Below are positions 16,452 to 24,857 of a DNA stretch of 64,000 nucleotides, one piece after another. Position 1 is the stretch's first letter, and each line of letters starts with the position of its first letter. The DNA comes from Campylobacter armoricus (GTDB lineage: Bacteria > Campylobacterota > Campylobacteria > Campylobacterales > Campylobacteraceae). The stretch is from contig NZ_CP053825.1 in NCBI RefSeq assembly GCF_013372105.1, positions 868,001-932,000 on the forward strand, written 5' to 3'. A program made the position numbers and the translations under genes. A model generated the notes under the pieces. It saw only the letters and a program-made list of their open reading frames with translations. It was not told the DNA's origin and ran no database searches.

Positions 16452-18326
16452 GTGCAAAATTTTAAAGTTTTAAAAGCTTTAAATTTATTACAAAATGGCG
16501 CTATTAAAAGCATCGACAAAGACATTTTAAAAATATGTGATGATGCTATAAATGAGTTAATCGATAAAGTTGTAGTAGATTCTAACAAAGGTAAAAATAT
16601 AGGAGATGGTATTTATATAGAATTTAGTGAATTTATTTGCATTGATTATAACAATGATGGTTATAAAGATTATAGCAAGAGCGTAAGGAAAGAACTTAAA
16701 AAAAGCAGTCTTTACGAACTAAGAAAGATTTTAGAAGATATTATAAAAGGTAAAAGCATAGAAAGTACTTTGCGCGATTGTGCTTTTTATAATAAAAAAG
16801 GTAAATTTAAACCAAAACATCCAAATCTTTGCTATATTCCATTTAATCTTTTTGAATTAAAAATATTAGTAGAGATGGAATTTATATCTTTAGGGCAAAT
16901 TGATTTAAGTTACATAAAAGACCTAAATCAACTTTTTGCTAGTTATTCTATGGAAATCATTCATTTGCATACAAATAGGAAAGATTTTAGCGGGATAGAG
17001 TCTTGGGATGTGAGCCAAATCAAATACATGAATGGACTTTTTAAAGGATTAAAAGATTTTAATGCAAACTTAAGCAAGTGGAAAGTTACAAATGTAAAAG
17101 ATTTTGAAGAGATGTTTTGTGATTGTGAGTCTTTTAAAAGTGATTTATCTAAATGGAAACCAAAAAAAGCTGAAAATATCAATTCTATGTTTCATGGAGC
17201 AAAATCTTTTGACTGCGATTTAAGCGAATGGAATCTACCAAGCGAATTAGTAGAACAATCAAACAATATATTTAGCGACTGCTCTTTACAAAATAATCCA
17301 CCTTCATGGTATAAAGCAGTATTTGATATGGATAATCCAAGCTATGAATTATTATGTAAGCTTGTTAAGGCGCGTGATTATAAGCAGGCTAAGATTATTT
17401 TAGAAAAAATAATTCCTTTGCAAAATGAACAATACAAACATATCACTCAGCTTTGTTTTTATGTACCAAAAGGAACGATAAGCAATGCAATGCCAGATGA
17501 GGATTTTTTTAGTACTCTTGTAAAAAATGCAAAATCTCAAGGCTTTCATATTCCTATTAGTGATAAAGTGATGCATACTTGTTTGCGTTTTGATAAACTA
17601 GAATATGCTAAATTTCTTAGAACATTAGGCTATAAAGTAGTAATTACTGAAGAAAACAAATTTGGTTTATCTGTTGCATTAGAACATAAGTTGAGCACAG
17701 AAAATAAAAATATTTTAGAGTTTATCTTGGATAATCTTGATAGTAAAATCAATACTACATTTTTTGAAAATATTAGACTTAATCAAACGCCTAATAGAAG
17801 ATTTTGCGATGCAGATGATGAAACACTTGATTTTTTCTTTCAAGAATTAATAAAGCGTTACCCTAAAGAGATGCTTGATGAAAAACTACTAGTTATGTTT
17901 GTGCATAGCGATCTTATTTATTTACTTTTTAAACATGGATTAAAAATAGATTTAAAAAATATACCATATGATCTAAATATAGTAGGAAGGTATTACTTAG
18001 CGCCGATTCAGAAAATGCTCGCTTATGAAGTAAAGGGAAGAGTATCAAGATTTTTACAGCTTTTAAGACATAATTTATTGCGTGCAGATTCTATTATAGA
18101 ATATCATACTGGAGTAAAAGCCCCTGCGTTGCTTATTTTTTTAGATAATTTTAAGGATAGACTAGACCTTGATGGTAAAGAATACCCAATAAAAGACATT
18201 TTAATAGAATTTGCAAGTCATAATGTAGATATACAAAAGCTTGGAACTTTTTGTGATAAAGATTTTTATGAAATTTTAAAATTAAGCGAATATAAACAAG
18301 AAATATTGAAAATTTTTAAAAAATAA
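16452..18326 (+). CDS. DUF285/BspA-like repeat protein (probable C-terminal part of the frameshifted ankyrin gene)
   Basis: Read from the first available start (GTG 16452, no convincing ribosome-binding site) this gives 624 residues. The frame is open upstream to 16353 with plausible protein (KDVNKVSTQETTIILGKTPK) but no start codon, indicating fusion to the preceding ORF. Residues of roughly 170-260 hold DUF285 repeats, with W-x-V/L...LF/MF spacing: FSGIESWDVSQIKYMNGLF, ANLSKWKVTNVKDFEEMF, SDLSKWKPKKAENINSMF. The C-terminal half is helical and ankyrin-like. DUF285 repeats occur in Mycoplasma, Helicobacter and other host-associated bacteria and are presumed to bind proteins. No secretion signal is seen. 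Confidence 0.7.
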   Translation: MQNFKVLKALNLLQNGAIKSIDKDILKICDDAINELIDKVVVDSNKGKNIGDGIYIEFSEFICIDYNNDGYKDYSKSVRKELKKSSLYELRKILEDIIKGKSIESTLRDCAFYNKKGKFKPKHPNLCYIPFNLFELKILVEMEFISLGQIDLSYIKDLNQLFASYSMEIIHLHTNRKDFSGIESWDVSQIKYMNGLFKGLKDFNANLSKWKVTNVKDFEEMFCDCESFKSDLSKWKPKKAENINSMFHGAKSFDCDLSEWNLPSELVEQSNNIFSDCSLQNNPPSWYKAVFDMDNPSYELLCKLVKARDYKQAKIILEKIIPLQNEQYKHITQLCFYVPKGTISNAMPDEDFFSTLVKNAKSQGFHIPISDKVMHTCLRFDKLEYAKFLRTLGYKVVITEENKFGLSVALEHKLSTENKNILEFILDNLDSKINTTFFENIRLNQTPNRRFCDADDETLDFFFQELIKRYPKEMLDEKLLVMFVHSDLIYLLFKHGLKIDLKNIPYDLNIVGRYYLAPIQKMLAYEVKGRVSRFLQLLRHNLLRADSIIEYHTGVKAPALLIFLDNFKDRLDLDGKEYPIKDILIEFASHNVDIQKLGTFCDKDFYEILKLSEYKQEILKIFKK

Positions 18327-18353
18327 ATATATAAATATTTAATAAACAAAAAT

Positions 18354-18439
18354 GGTTTTTTATATATTTTAGTTATCTTAAAAATTCTATCTTAATAAAT
18401 AAAATAATTAAATTTTTAACTAAAAAATATATAAAAACC
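18354..18439. repeat. imperfect inverted repeat after the accessory block
   Basis: In the 237-base gap between the DUF285 gene and dnaE, the arm at 18354-18376 (GGTTTTTTATATATTTTAG) is mirrored with small indels by the arm at 18417-18439 (CTAAAAAATATATAAAAACC). The intervening 40 bases are A/T-only. It may act as a bidirectional terminator or be a relic of an element boundary. I see no gene in this gap. Confidence 0.45.
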
Positions 18440-18563
18440 TTTTTTGAGACATTTTATAAGATAACTTTGTGATTTTTAAAACGGCGTTGAAATTTATCAA
18501 CTTAAATTTGCATATATAAAATCTCATATAAAATAAAATTCAAACCTATTTTTATTTAAATAC

Positions 18564-21500
18564 TTAAGTTTTGCATTTTTGAGAAATTTCTTCAAAAGTC
18601 TCTTTAGAAATCACAAAACCTGTATGATAAAGCAAACAACTACCCACATCTAATACTTTTAAAACTAATTTTTTATTATTGGCATCTTTTGGATTATGTC
18701 TTGTATTGGCTAGATCATAAATTTCATACACCATATCTTTACTAAGTTTATTTATATCAAGCTCTATGATATTTTCTTCAAATTTCATAGGCTCTTGCAT
18801 GAATTCTTCTTTGTTTTCTTTTTTTGTAAAACTTTTTCTTTTACTAAAAGATTTTAACTCATTTTCTTTTGCTTCTTCTAAGGTATAAATTTCATTTAGG
18901 CTAAAGCTTAAATCATTATCATTGTTTTTATATCTTAGTAAAAAGGCAAAAGCTTCATCTTTACTTTCTTTAAAAAGTGCTTCAACTTTTTCTACTTGAG
19001 CTTCAAAAACAATCATATCAAAAGTAGAATAAAAGTCTAAAATTACAGCCTTAGCGTATCTTTTACCGCTTTTACTCATCATTGATTTAAAATCTTCAAT
19101 CTTTCCTACGACCAAAAGCTCACCCTCGCCTTTAAGCGTTTCAAAATCCATACTTTTAAAATACTCTATGCCTTCTATTTGGTTTGCAAATTTGTCTAAA
19201 GGATGACCTGATACATAAATTCCTAAAATTTCCTTTTCATAACTTAATTTTTCCATTATTTCAAATTCTATTTTATTATCATAAAGTCCCACTTTAATAT
19301 CTGCAGCTATTTCTTCTTCTCCAAAAAGCGAAGCAGTAGAATTTCTTTTAACTTCAGCTATTTTTCTACTTGTTTCTGAAATAAGATCAAGATTATCCAC
19401 TAAACATTTTCTAGTATAACCAAACTCATCAAAAGCACCTGATTTGGCTAAGTTTTCAATGGTTTTTTTGTTGATTTTTGTAGGATCAATTGAACTTATA
19501 AAATCATCAAAATCACTAAAACCCTCTTCCTTGCGAATAGCCATAATATTTTCAATAGCAGGAATTCCCACGCTTTTAATTGCCCCAAGCCCATAAATAA
19601 TAGCTTCAGAACCATCTTCAAGCTTAGTAGCGCTAAATTCTCTTTGAGCTTTATTTATACTTGGTGGTAAGAGCTTGATGTTCATTCTTTTCATCTCTTC
19701 TATATATTTTGCGACTTTATCTATATTGCTTTCTTCACTAGTTAAAAGTGCAGCCATAAACTCACTAGGATAATAAGTCTTCAAATACGCTGTTTGAAAG
19801 GTTATAAGTGCATAAGCAGCTGAGTGGGATTTATTAAAACCATATTCAGCAAATTTTAAGATAAGTTCAAACAAATCATCAGCTTTTTTCTCATCATACC
19901 CCTGTTTTTTAGCTCCTTCTAGATATTCGGCTTTAAGATTATCTAGAATTTCTCTTTTTTTCTTACCCATAGCACGACGCACATTATCAGCTCCCCCCAA
20001 AGAAAAACCACCTATTTTTTGCACTATTTGCATAACTTGTTCTTGATAAACTATAACCCCATAAGTATTTTCAAGTATAGGTCTTAAGTCTTCAAAAGCA
20101 TAACTTGCGGCTTTTCTACCATGTTTGATATCGATAAAATCATCCACCATCCCACTATCAAGTGGCCCAGGTCTATATAAAGCTAAAACCGCAATTAAGT
20201 CTTCAAATCTTTCAGGTTTTAACCTAGCATTTAAACTTTGCATACCACCTGATTCTATTTGAAAAATACCCAAGGTATTTCCACTTTGTATGGTTTTATA
20301 AACCTTAGGATCATTCATATCTATTTTTTCCCAAACTACATCTTTGCCATAACGCTTTTTAACTAGCCTAATTGCATTATTAATCACCGTAAGAGTTTTC
20401 AAGCCCAAAAAGTCAAATTTGATTAAATCTACATCTTCAAGGTATTCTTTAGAATACTGCGTTACTAAATGGCGTTCATCGTTTTTACTTTGTCTAAAAA
20501 GTGGTGCTTTGTTCCATAAAGCTTCGTTAGATATCACAACTCCTGCTGCGTGCATACCCGCATTTCTATTTAAACCTTCTAGTGCCTTAGCAAAATCCCA
20601 AACTTGACGCCCTTTTGGATGAGAATTTACAAATTCAGCTATTTTTGGCTCTTGCTCATAAGCTTTTTCTAGAGTGATTTTTAACTCTTCAGGGACTAAT
20701 TTTGCTAAAGCATCAGCATCAGGTATGCTCATATCACAAACCCTAGCTACATCTCTAATCACCCCTTTAGCTAAAAGCTTACCAAAGGTAATAACTTGTG
20801 CAACCTTTTCAGCTCCGTATTTATCGATCACATAATCAATCACTTCCCCTCTTCTATCTTGACAAAAATCCACATCAATATCAGGCATTGATACACGCTC
20901 AGGATTTAAAAATCTCTCAAAAAGAAGATTATAAGGTATAGGATCTAAATCTGTAATTTTCAAACAATACGAAACCAAACTTCCCGCAGCACTTCCACGC
21001 CCTGGACCAACTGGTATATCTTTTTCCTTAGCTGCAGCGATAAAATCATGAACAATAAGCATATAACCTGAAAATTTCATATTTTTTATGATATTAATTT
21101 CTAAATCAAGTCTATCTTTATACTCTTGATGTTTGCTTTCGTCTATAAATTGAAGCCTTTCTTCTAAGCCCTTTTTACAAAGATACTCAAAGACTATATC
21201 ATCATTATCAAAACTAAATTCTTGATCTTCTTGGCTTAAACTTAAGCCATATTTTTTCGCATATTCTCTTGTAAATTTAAAATTTGGTGGAGTAGGATCG
21301 CCTAGTTTTAATTCTAAGTTACATTTGCTAGCTATTTCTTGAGTATTTTCAATAGCTTCAGGAATATCTGCAAAAAGCTCACTCATTTGTTCTGGTGTTT
21401 TTACATAAAATTCATGTACTTCATGTCTTAAGCGTCCTGGATCATCAAGTTTAACCCCCATAGCTATACACATAAATACTTCATGTGCGGCCGCTCTTTC

Positions 21501-22157
21501 TTTGAAAGTATAGTGCGTATCATTGGTTGCGATGATTTTTATATCAAGCTCTTTGGCAAGTTTAATGATAGAATCATCTATAAATTTTTGATCATCAATG
21601 CCATGACGCATGATCTCAAGGTAAAAATCATCTCCAAAAACCTTTTTATACCAAAGTGCAGCTTCTCTTGCGCCTTCATAACCCTTTGCACCAAATTTTA
21701 AATTTTTTTCATTTTTGGTATTTAAATGCCAATTTACTTCACCTTGCAAGCAAGCTGATGAACAAATCAACCCCTCACTATGAGCCTCCAGAAGTTTTTT
21801 GTTAATCCTTGGGTAATAATACAAGCCATTTATATAACTTTGTGAGCTTAAATACATTAAATTTTTATAGCCAATTTCATTTTTAGCAAATAAACAAAGA
21901 TGAAAGCGTTGCCTTGAGCTTTTATCACTTAAATCATCATGATTATGCAAATACGCTTCAAGCCCTATAATAGGCTTGATCCCTTCAGCTCTCATCGTTT
22001 TATAAAAATCAATTGCCCCAAACATATTTCCATGATCAGTCATAGCAACACTTGTTGCACCTTGTGCTTTTAGCGTTTTAGCAAGCTCTTTAAGCTTGTT
22101 TGCTCCATCAAGTAAAGAATATTCAGTATGTAAATGCAAATGTGTAAATTGGCTCAT
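18564..22157 (-). CDS. dnaE: DNA polymerase III alpha subunit
   Basis: The 1197-residue replicative polymerase catalytic subunit. The N-terminal PHP domain begins THLHLHTEYSLLDGA. The polymerase active-site aspartates are in PDIDVDFCQDRRGEVI near residue 424. Palm and fingers features follow (GRGSAAGSLVSYCL, GFNKSHSAAYALI), then helix-hairpin-helix and OB-fold regions (ELLVVGKIEDFKSM) with a short C-terminal tail. Length is normal for epsilonproteobacterial DnaE. The start ATG follows AAGGGAAAAT. It is divergent from the selenoprotein gene upstream. Confidence 0.97.
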   Translation of the reverse strand: MSQFTHLHLHTEYSLLDGANKLKELAKTLKAQGATSVAMTDHGNMFGAIDFYKTMRAEGIKPIIGLEAYLHNHDDLSDKSSRQRFHLCLFAKNEIGYKNLMYLSSQSYINGLYYYPRINKKLLEAHSEGLICSSACLQGEVNWHLNTKNEKNLKFGAKGYEGAREAALWYKKVFGDDFYLEIMRHGIDDQKFIDDSIIKLAKELDIKIIATNDTHYTFKERAAAHEVFMCIAMGVKLDDPGRLRHEVHEFYVKTPEQMSELFADIPEAIENTQEIASKCNLELKLGDPTPPNFKFTREYAKKYGLSLSQEDQEFSFDNDDIVFEYLCKKGLEERLQFIDESKHQEYKDRLDLEINIIKNMKFSGYMLIVHDFIAAAKEKDIPVGPGRGSAAGSLVSYCLKITDLDPIPYNLLFERFLNPERVSMPDIDVDFCQDRRGEVIDYVIDKYGAEKVAQVITFGKLLAKGVIRDVARVCDMSIPDADALAKLVPEELKITLEKAYEQEPKIAEFVNSHPKGRQVWDFAKALEGLNRNAGMHAAGVVISNEALWNKAPLFRQSKNDERHLVTQYSKEYLEDVDLIKFDFLGLKTLTVINNAIRLVKKRYGKDVVWEKIDMNDPKVYKTIQSGNTLGIFQIESGGMQSLNARLKPERFEDLIAVLALYRPGPLDSGMVDDFIDIKHGRKAASYAFEDLRPILENTYGVIVYQEQVMQIVQKIGGFSLGGADNVRRAMGKKKREILDNLKAEYLEGAKKQGYDEKKADDLFELILKFAEYGFNKSHSAAYALITFQTAYLKTYYPSEFMAALLTSEESNIDKVAKYIEEMKRMNIKLLPPSINKAQREFSATKLEDGSEAIIYGLGAIKSVGIPAIENIMAIRKEEGFSDFDDFISSIDPTKINKKTIENLAKSGAFDEFGYTRKCLVDNLDLISETSRKIAEVKRNSTASLFGEEEIAADIKVGLYDNKIEFEIMEKLSYEKEILGIYVSGHPLDKFANQIEGIEYFKSMDFETLKGEGELLVVGKIEDFKSMMSKSGKRYAKAVILDFYSTFDMIVFEAQVEKVEALFKESKDEAFAFLLRYKNNDNDLSFSLNEIYTLEEAKENELKSFSKRKSFTKKENKEEFMQEPMKFEENIIELDINKLSKDMVYEIYDLANTRHNPKDANNKKLVLKVLDVGSCLLYHTGFVISKETFEEISQKCKT

Positions 22158-22227
22158 ATTTTCCCTTGTATTTTTTTATTATTATAAAAAAAAACCTTAA
22201 ATTTAAAACTTACAAGAATAAAAAATG

Positions 22228-22233
22228 TATAAT
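22228..22233 (+). promoter_or_regulatory. candidate -10 box for the SelW-like gene
   Basis: TATAAT preceded by TG in the dnaE/selW-like divergent gap, 28 bases before the ATG, followed by an AAGGAG ribosome-binding site. This indicates an independently transcribed single gene. Confidence 0.6.
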
Positions 22234-22260
22234 AGCTTACTTTCAAAAAAGGAGTAAAAA

Positions 22261-22500
22261 ATGGAAGTGAAAATTTATTATTGTAATCTTTGAAATTACA
22301 AACCACAAGCTGCAAGGGTTGCAGAAGAAATACAAAATGAATTCAAAGATGCGCAAATTTCTACCATAGAAAAAGGTGGTGGTCATTTTATAGTAGAAGT
22401 AGATGGTAAAATCATTTACTCTAAAAAAGACTTATTTAACTGCGAAGTAGATAGATTTCCTCATGAGGGAGAAATTGCTAAACTTATGAAGCAAATGTAA
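22261..22500 (+). CDS. SelW-like (Rdx family) selenoprotein with in-frame UGA selenocysteine
   Basis: Reading through the TGA at 22291-22293 gives a 79-residue protein, MEVKIYYCNLU followed by NYKPQAARVAEEIQNEF. It has the CxxU redox motif (C8, U11) at the end of a first beta strand, exactly as in SelW/Rdx thioredoxin-fold proteins, then the GGGHFIVEVDGKIIYSKK hairpin and a C-terminal FPHEGEIAKLMKQM. It has an AAGGAG ribosome-binding site, its own -10 box and a terminator. Immediately 3' of the UGA lies a SECIS-like hairpin. SelW-like proteins are small redox proteins of unclear substrate. Conventional gene calling misses or truncates this gene. The alternative, a nonsense-mutated pseudogene, is unlikely because the UGA falls precisely at the Sec position. 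Confidence 0.9.
22310..22324 (+). promoter_or_regulatory. bacterial SECIS-like hairpin
   Basis: CTGCAA-GGG-TTGCAG: a perfect 6-bp stem with a GGG loop whose first base is 22 bases beyond the UGA. Known bacterial SECIS elements have a small apical loop with G among its first bases, 16-37 bases after the UGA, and bind SelB. Both criteria are met. Confidence 0.8.
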
Positions 22501-22503
22501 GCT

Positions 22504-22525
22504 AAACCCTCATTAACGAGGGTTT
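22504..22525. terminator. shared selenoprotein/DJ-1 convergent terminator
   Basis: AAACCCTC-ATTAAC-GAGGGTTT, an 8-bp perfect stem followed on the plus strand by ATTTT. It lies 4 bases after the selenoprotein stop and runs into the stop codon of the convergent DJ-1 family gene. Confidence 0.75.
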
Positions 22526-23090
22526 ATTTTGTCAAAGGAACAAGCATTCCATCATAAAGTTTTATATAAACTTCTTCTGAGCATAAATACTTAACAAGCT
22601 CTAAACCAAATAAAATAGCCGTAGCGGGTCCAGCTGCTGTGATGACATTTTCATTTACTACAACTGCTTTATTTACTCTTACACCTTCAATATCTACTTC
22701 ACAACCAGGATAACAAGAAAACTCTCCACTAATTACTCCTGCTTTTGCTAATACCATAGGCGAAGCACAAATAGCAGCTACGATTTTTTTCTTTGCATGT
22801 AAATCTTGTATAATTTTTATGATAGTTTGATTATTTTTTAAATTCATCATACCTTCAAATCCACCTGCAAGAGCAATTGCATCTAAATTTTCTTGATCAA
22901 CATTAGCTAAACTTACATCAGCTTTTACACAAATTCCATTAGCACCTTGAACTAAAAGCTCATCATCTAGCGAAGCAATAATTACTTCTAAATTTCCACT
23001 AGCTTCCCCTGCTCTTTTTAAAACATCAGCTATACCTATAAACTCAGCCTCTTCAAAACCCTTTGCTAAAGGCACTAAAACTTTTTTCAT
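22524..23090 (-). CDS. DJ-1/PfpI (ThiJ/YajL) family protein
   Basis: A 188-residue DJ-1 superfamily protein, a group that includes YajL and human DJ-1 with roles in oxidative or glyoxal stress and protein quality control. The reactive cysteine of the nucleophile elbow is C108 in AAICASP, with an acidic partner in the N-terminal GFEEAE (E13/E14). The GGFEGM motif near residue 76-81 is also typical. Length and order fit the YajL subfamily. Eleven bases separate it from aguB upstream, so it is likely the last gene of the aguA-CDF-aguB operon. The older annotation as a thiamine synthesis protein is unsupported. Confidence 0.88.
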   Translation of the reverse strand: MKKVLVPLAKGFEEAEFIGIADVLKRAGEASGNLEVIIASLDDELLVQGANGICVKADVSLANVDQENLDAIALAGGFEGMMNLKNNQTIIKIIQDLHAKKKIVAAICASPMVLAKAGVISGEFSCYPGCEVDIEGVRVNKAVVVNENVITAAGPATAILFGLELVKYLCSEEVYIKLYDGMLVPLTK

Positions 23091-23101
23091 TTTCTCTCCT
23101 T

Positions 23102-23974
23102 TTAGTCGATAAATCTTTTATTTAACTCGTGAAAATACTCTATGCGTCTATCGCGTAAAAATGGCCACCATCTGCGAACATTTTCACATCTTTGCATATC
23201 TATTTCAACAATCTTACAAAGTTCTTGTTTATCATCAGCCCTAAAAAGCTCTTCACCTTGAGCTCCAAAGACAAAAGAATTTCCCCAAAATCTTATACCT
23301 TCTTCTACGCCACTTTCATCTTTTTCAAAACCCACTCTATTAATAGCCACCACAGGTAAGCCATTAGCTATGGCATGACCTCTTTGCACACCAACCCAAG
23401 CTTCAAGTTGTCTTTGCTTTTCTTCTTTTTCATCTTTATCAAACCAACCAATAGCAGTAGGGTAAATCAAAATTTGAGCCCCTTTTAAAGCCATTAACCT
23501 AGCAGCTTCAGGATACCATTGATCCCAGCATATTAAAACTCCAAGTTTTCCAACACTTGTTTGTATAGGTTCAAAACCCAAATCACCTGGAGTAAAATAA
23601 AATTTTTCATAAAAACAAGGATCATCAGGTATATGCATTTTGCGGTATTTACCTGCTATGGAGCCATCTTTTTCAAATACCACACTAGTATTATGATAAA
23701 GCCCTGCACTTCTTTTTTCAAATAAAGAAGTTACCAAAACAACTTTATTTTCTTTAGCCACATTAGACCAAAACTTAACATCTTCTTCATAGTCATTTGC
23801 CAAATCAAAAAAGTTTGTATTTTCACTTTGACAAAAATACTGCGTTTGATGAAGTTCTTGCAAGCATACAAGCTCAGCCTTTTCCTTTGCTACTTGTTTG
23901 ATAAGTTCGCATGTTTTTTCTATAGTTTTTTCTTTATTTTGTTTAAATTCTTGCTGAATGAGTGCTAATTTCAT
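23102..23974 (-). CDS. aguB: N-carbamoylputrescine amidase
   Basis: A 290-residue nitrilase-superfamily amidase converting N-carbamoylputrescine to putrescine, CO2 and ammonia. The catalytic triad is visible: E40 in CLQELHQ, K112 in YRKMHIPDD and C149 in LICWDQWYPEAARL. The RGHAIANGLPVVAINRVG stretch is characteristic. The start at 23974 follows AAAGGAATAAAA and lies inside the 3' end of the CDF gene (32-base overlap). With aguA two genes upstream this completes the agmatine-to-putrescine route. Confidence 0.92.
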   Translation of the reverse strand: MKLALIQQEFKQNKEKTIEKTCELIKQVAKEKAELVCLQELHQTQYFCQSENTNFFDLANDYEEDVKFWSNVAKENKVVLVTSLFEKRSAGLYHNTSVVFEKDGSIAGKYRKMHIPDDPCFYEKFYFTPGDLGFEPIQTSVGKLGVLICWDQWYPEAARLMALKGAQILIYPTAIGWFDKDEKEEKQRQLEAWVGVQRGHAIANGLPVVAINRVGFEKDESGVEEGIRFWGNSFVFGAQGEELFRADDKQELCKIVEIDMQRCENVRRWWPFLRDRRIEYFHELNKRFID

Positions 23975-24857
23975 TTTTATTCCTTTCTTCTTCTGAATCA
24001 TCATAAGGGTCTAAGTGAATATGAATATTCCAAAAATCATCTTTAAAATGCTCCCTTATACTATCTTCAATCTCATCACCGATTTTATGAGCTTTTAAAA
24101 GTGATATTGTAGGTTCAAAAACCAAATGCACACTAACATAAAGTATATCAGGACTTTTTCTAGTTTTTAGATGATGAAAGCTTTTAATTTCTTTATTTGC
24201 ACTTATAATTTGTTTAATCACTTCAACTTGTTCTTTATCAATTGCCACATCTAATAAAATTTTAGAACTTTCTTTGATGATTTTAAAAGCTGAAAAAATC
24301 GTATATAAACTTATAGCTATACCAAATAAACCATCAATAAAATGATAATTTGTAAAAGCTATAATCACAAGTGCTAAAAGCGTTAGAGCATTAGTTAAAA
24401 AGTCTATTTTATAATGCAAGCTATCAGCTTTTATAATTAAACTTTTAGTTTTTTTAGCAACATAATTTAAAAAAACCACCAAACACAAAGTCACAGCCAT
24501 AGCAAAAGCCATAACAAAAATTCCAAGATCAAGTTTTTCTACGCTTTCTTGGTTGTGAATTTTTAAGACACTTTCATAAAAAATATAAACCCCAATCCCA
24601 CTAATAACAAGACCTTCAAAAAGTCCCATTAATGCTTCGATTTTACTAAGACCAAAATTATATTCTTTACTAGAGCCTTGAGAGCTTTTTTTTAAAGCTA
24701 AAAAATTTAAACCCGAAATCACACAATCAAGCAAAGAATCAATCGCACTAGAAAGCACCGCAACAGATCCTGAAGCTAAACCTACCACAAATTTAACAAT
24801 AGCTAAAAAAATAGCACAAGCACTTGCAATGATGGTTGCACTTTTTTGCAAATTCAT
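23943..24857 (-). CDS. cation diffusion facilitator (CDF) metal exporter, FieF-like
   Basis: A 304-residue inner-membrane CDF transporter with about six membrane helices and a C-terminal cytosolic metal-binding domain (HLKTRKSPDILYVSVHLVFE, ending in a His/Asp-rich HIHLDPYDDSEEE). The transport site reads D40/D44 in SSAIDSLLDC and H148/D152 in DSLHYKID. This D-D/H-D arrangement is that of FieF-type Zn/Fe exporters. The start overlaps the aguA stop (ATGA) and the end overlaps aguB, so it is embedded in the agmatine operon. Confidence 0.9.
   Translation of the reverse strand: MNLQKSATIIASACAIFLAIVKFVVGLASGSVAVLSSAIDSLLDCVISGLNFLALKKSSQGSSKEYNFGLSKIEALMGLFEGLVISGIGVYIFYESVLKIHNQESVEKLDLGIFVMAFAMAVTLCLVVFLNYVAKKTKSLIIKADSLHYKIDFLTNALTLLALVIIAFTNYHFIDGLFGIAISLYTIFSAFKIIKESSKILLDVAIDKEQVEVIKQIISANKEIKSFHHLKTRKSPDILYVSVHLVFEPTISLLKAHKIGDEIEDSIREHFKDDFWNIHIHLDPYDDSEEERNKNEISTHSARI

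Noticed and set aside
10176-18563. tRNA-Leu as the attachment site of an integrated element
   Set aside because: No repeat of the tRNA 3' end was found at the right side of the block and no integrase gene is present.
22261-22500. Reading the SelW-like gene as a nonsense pseudogene
   Set aside because: The only stop is a UGA at exactly the Sec position of the CxxU motif, the rest of the frame is intact, and a SECIS-like hairpin follows at the right distance.
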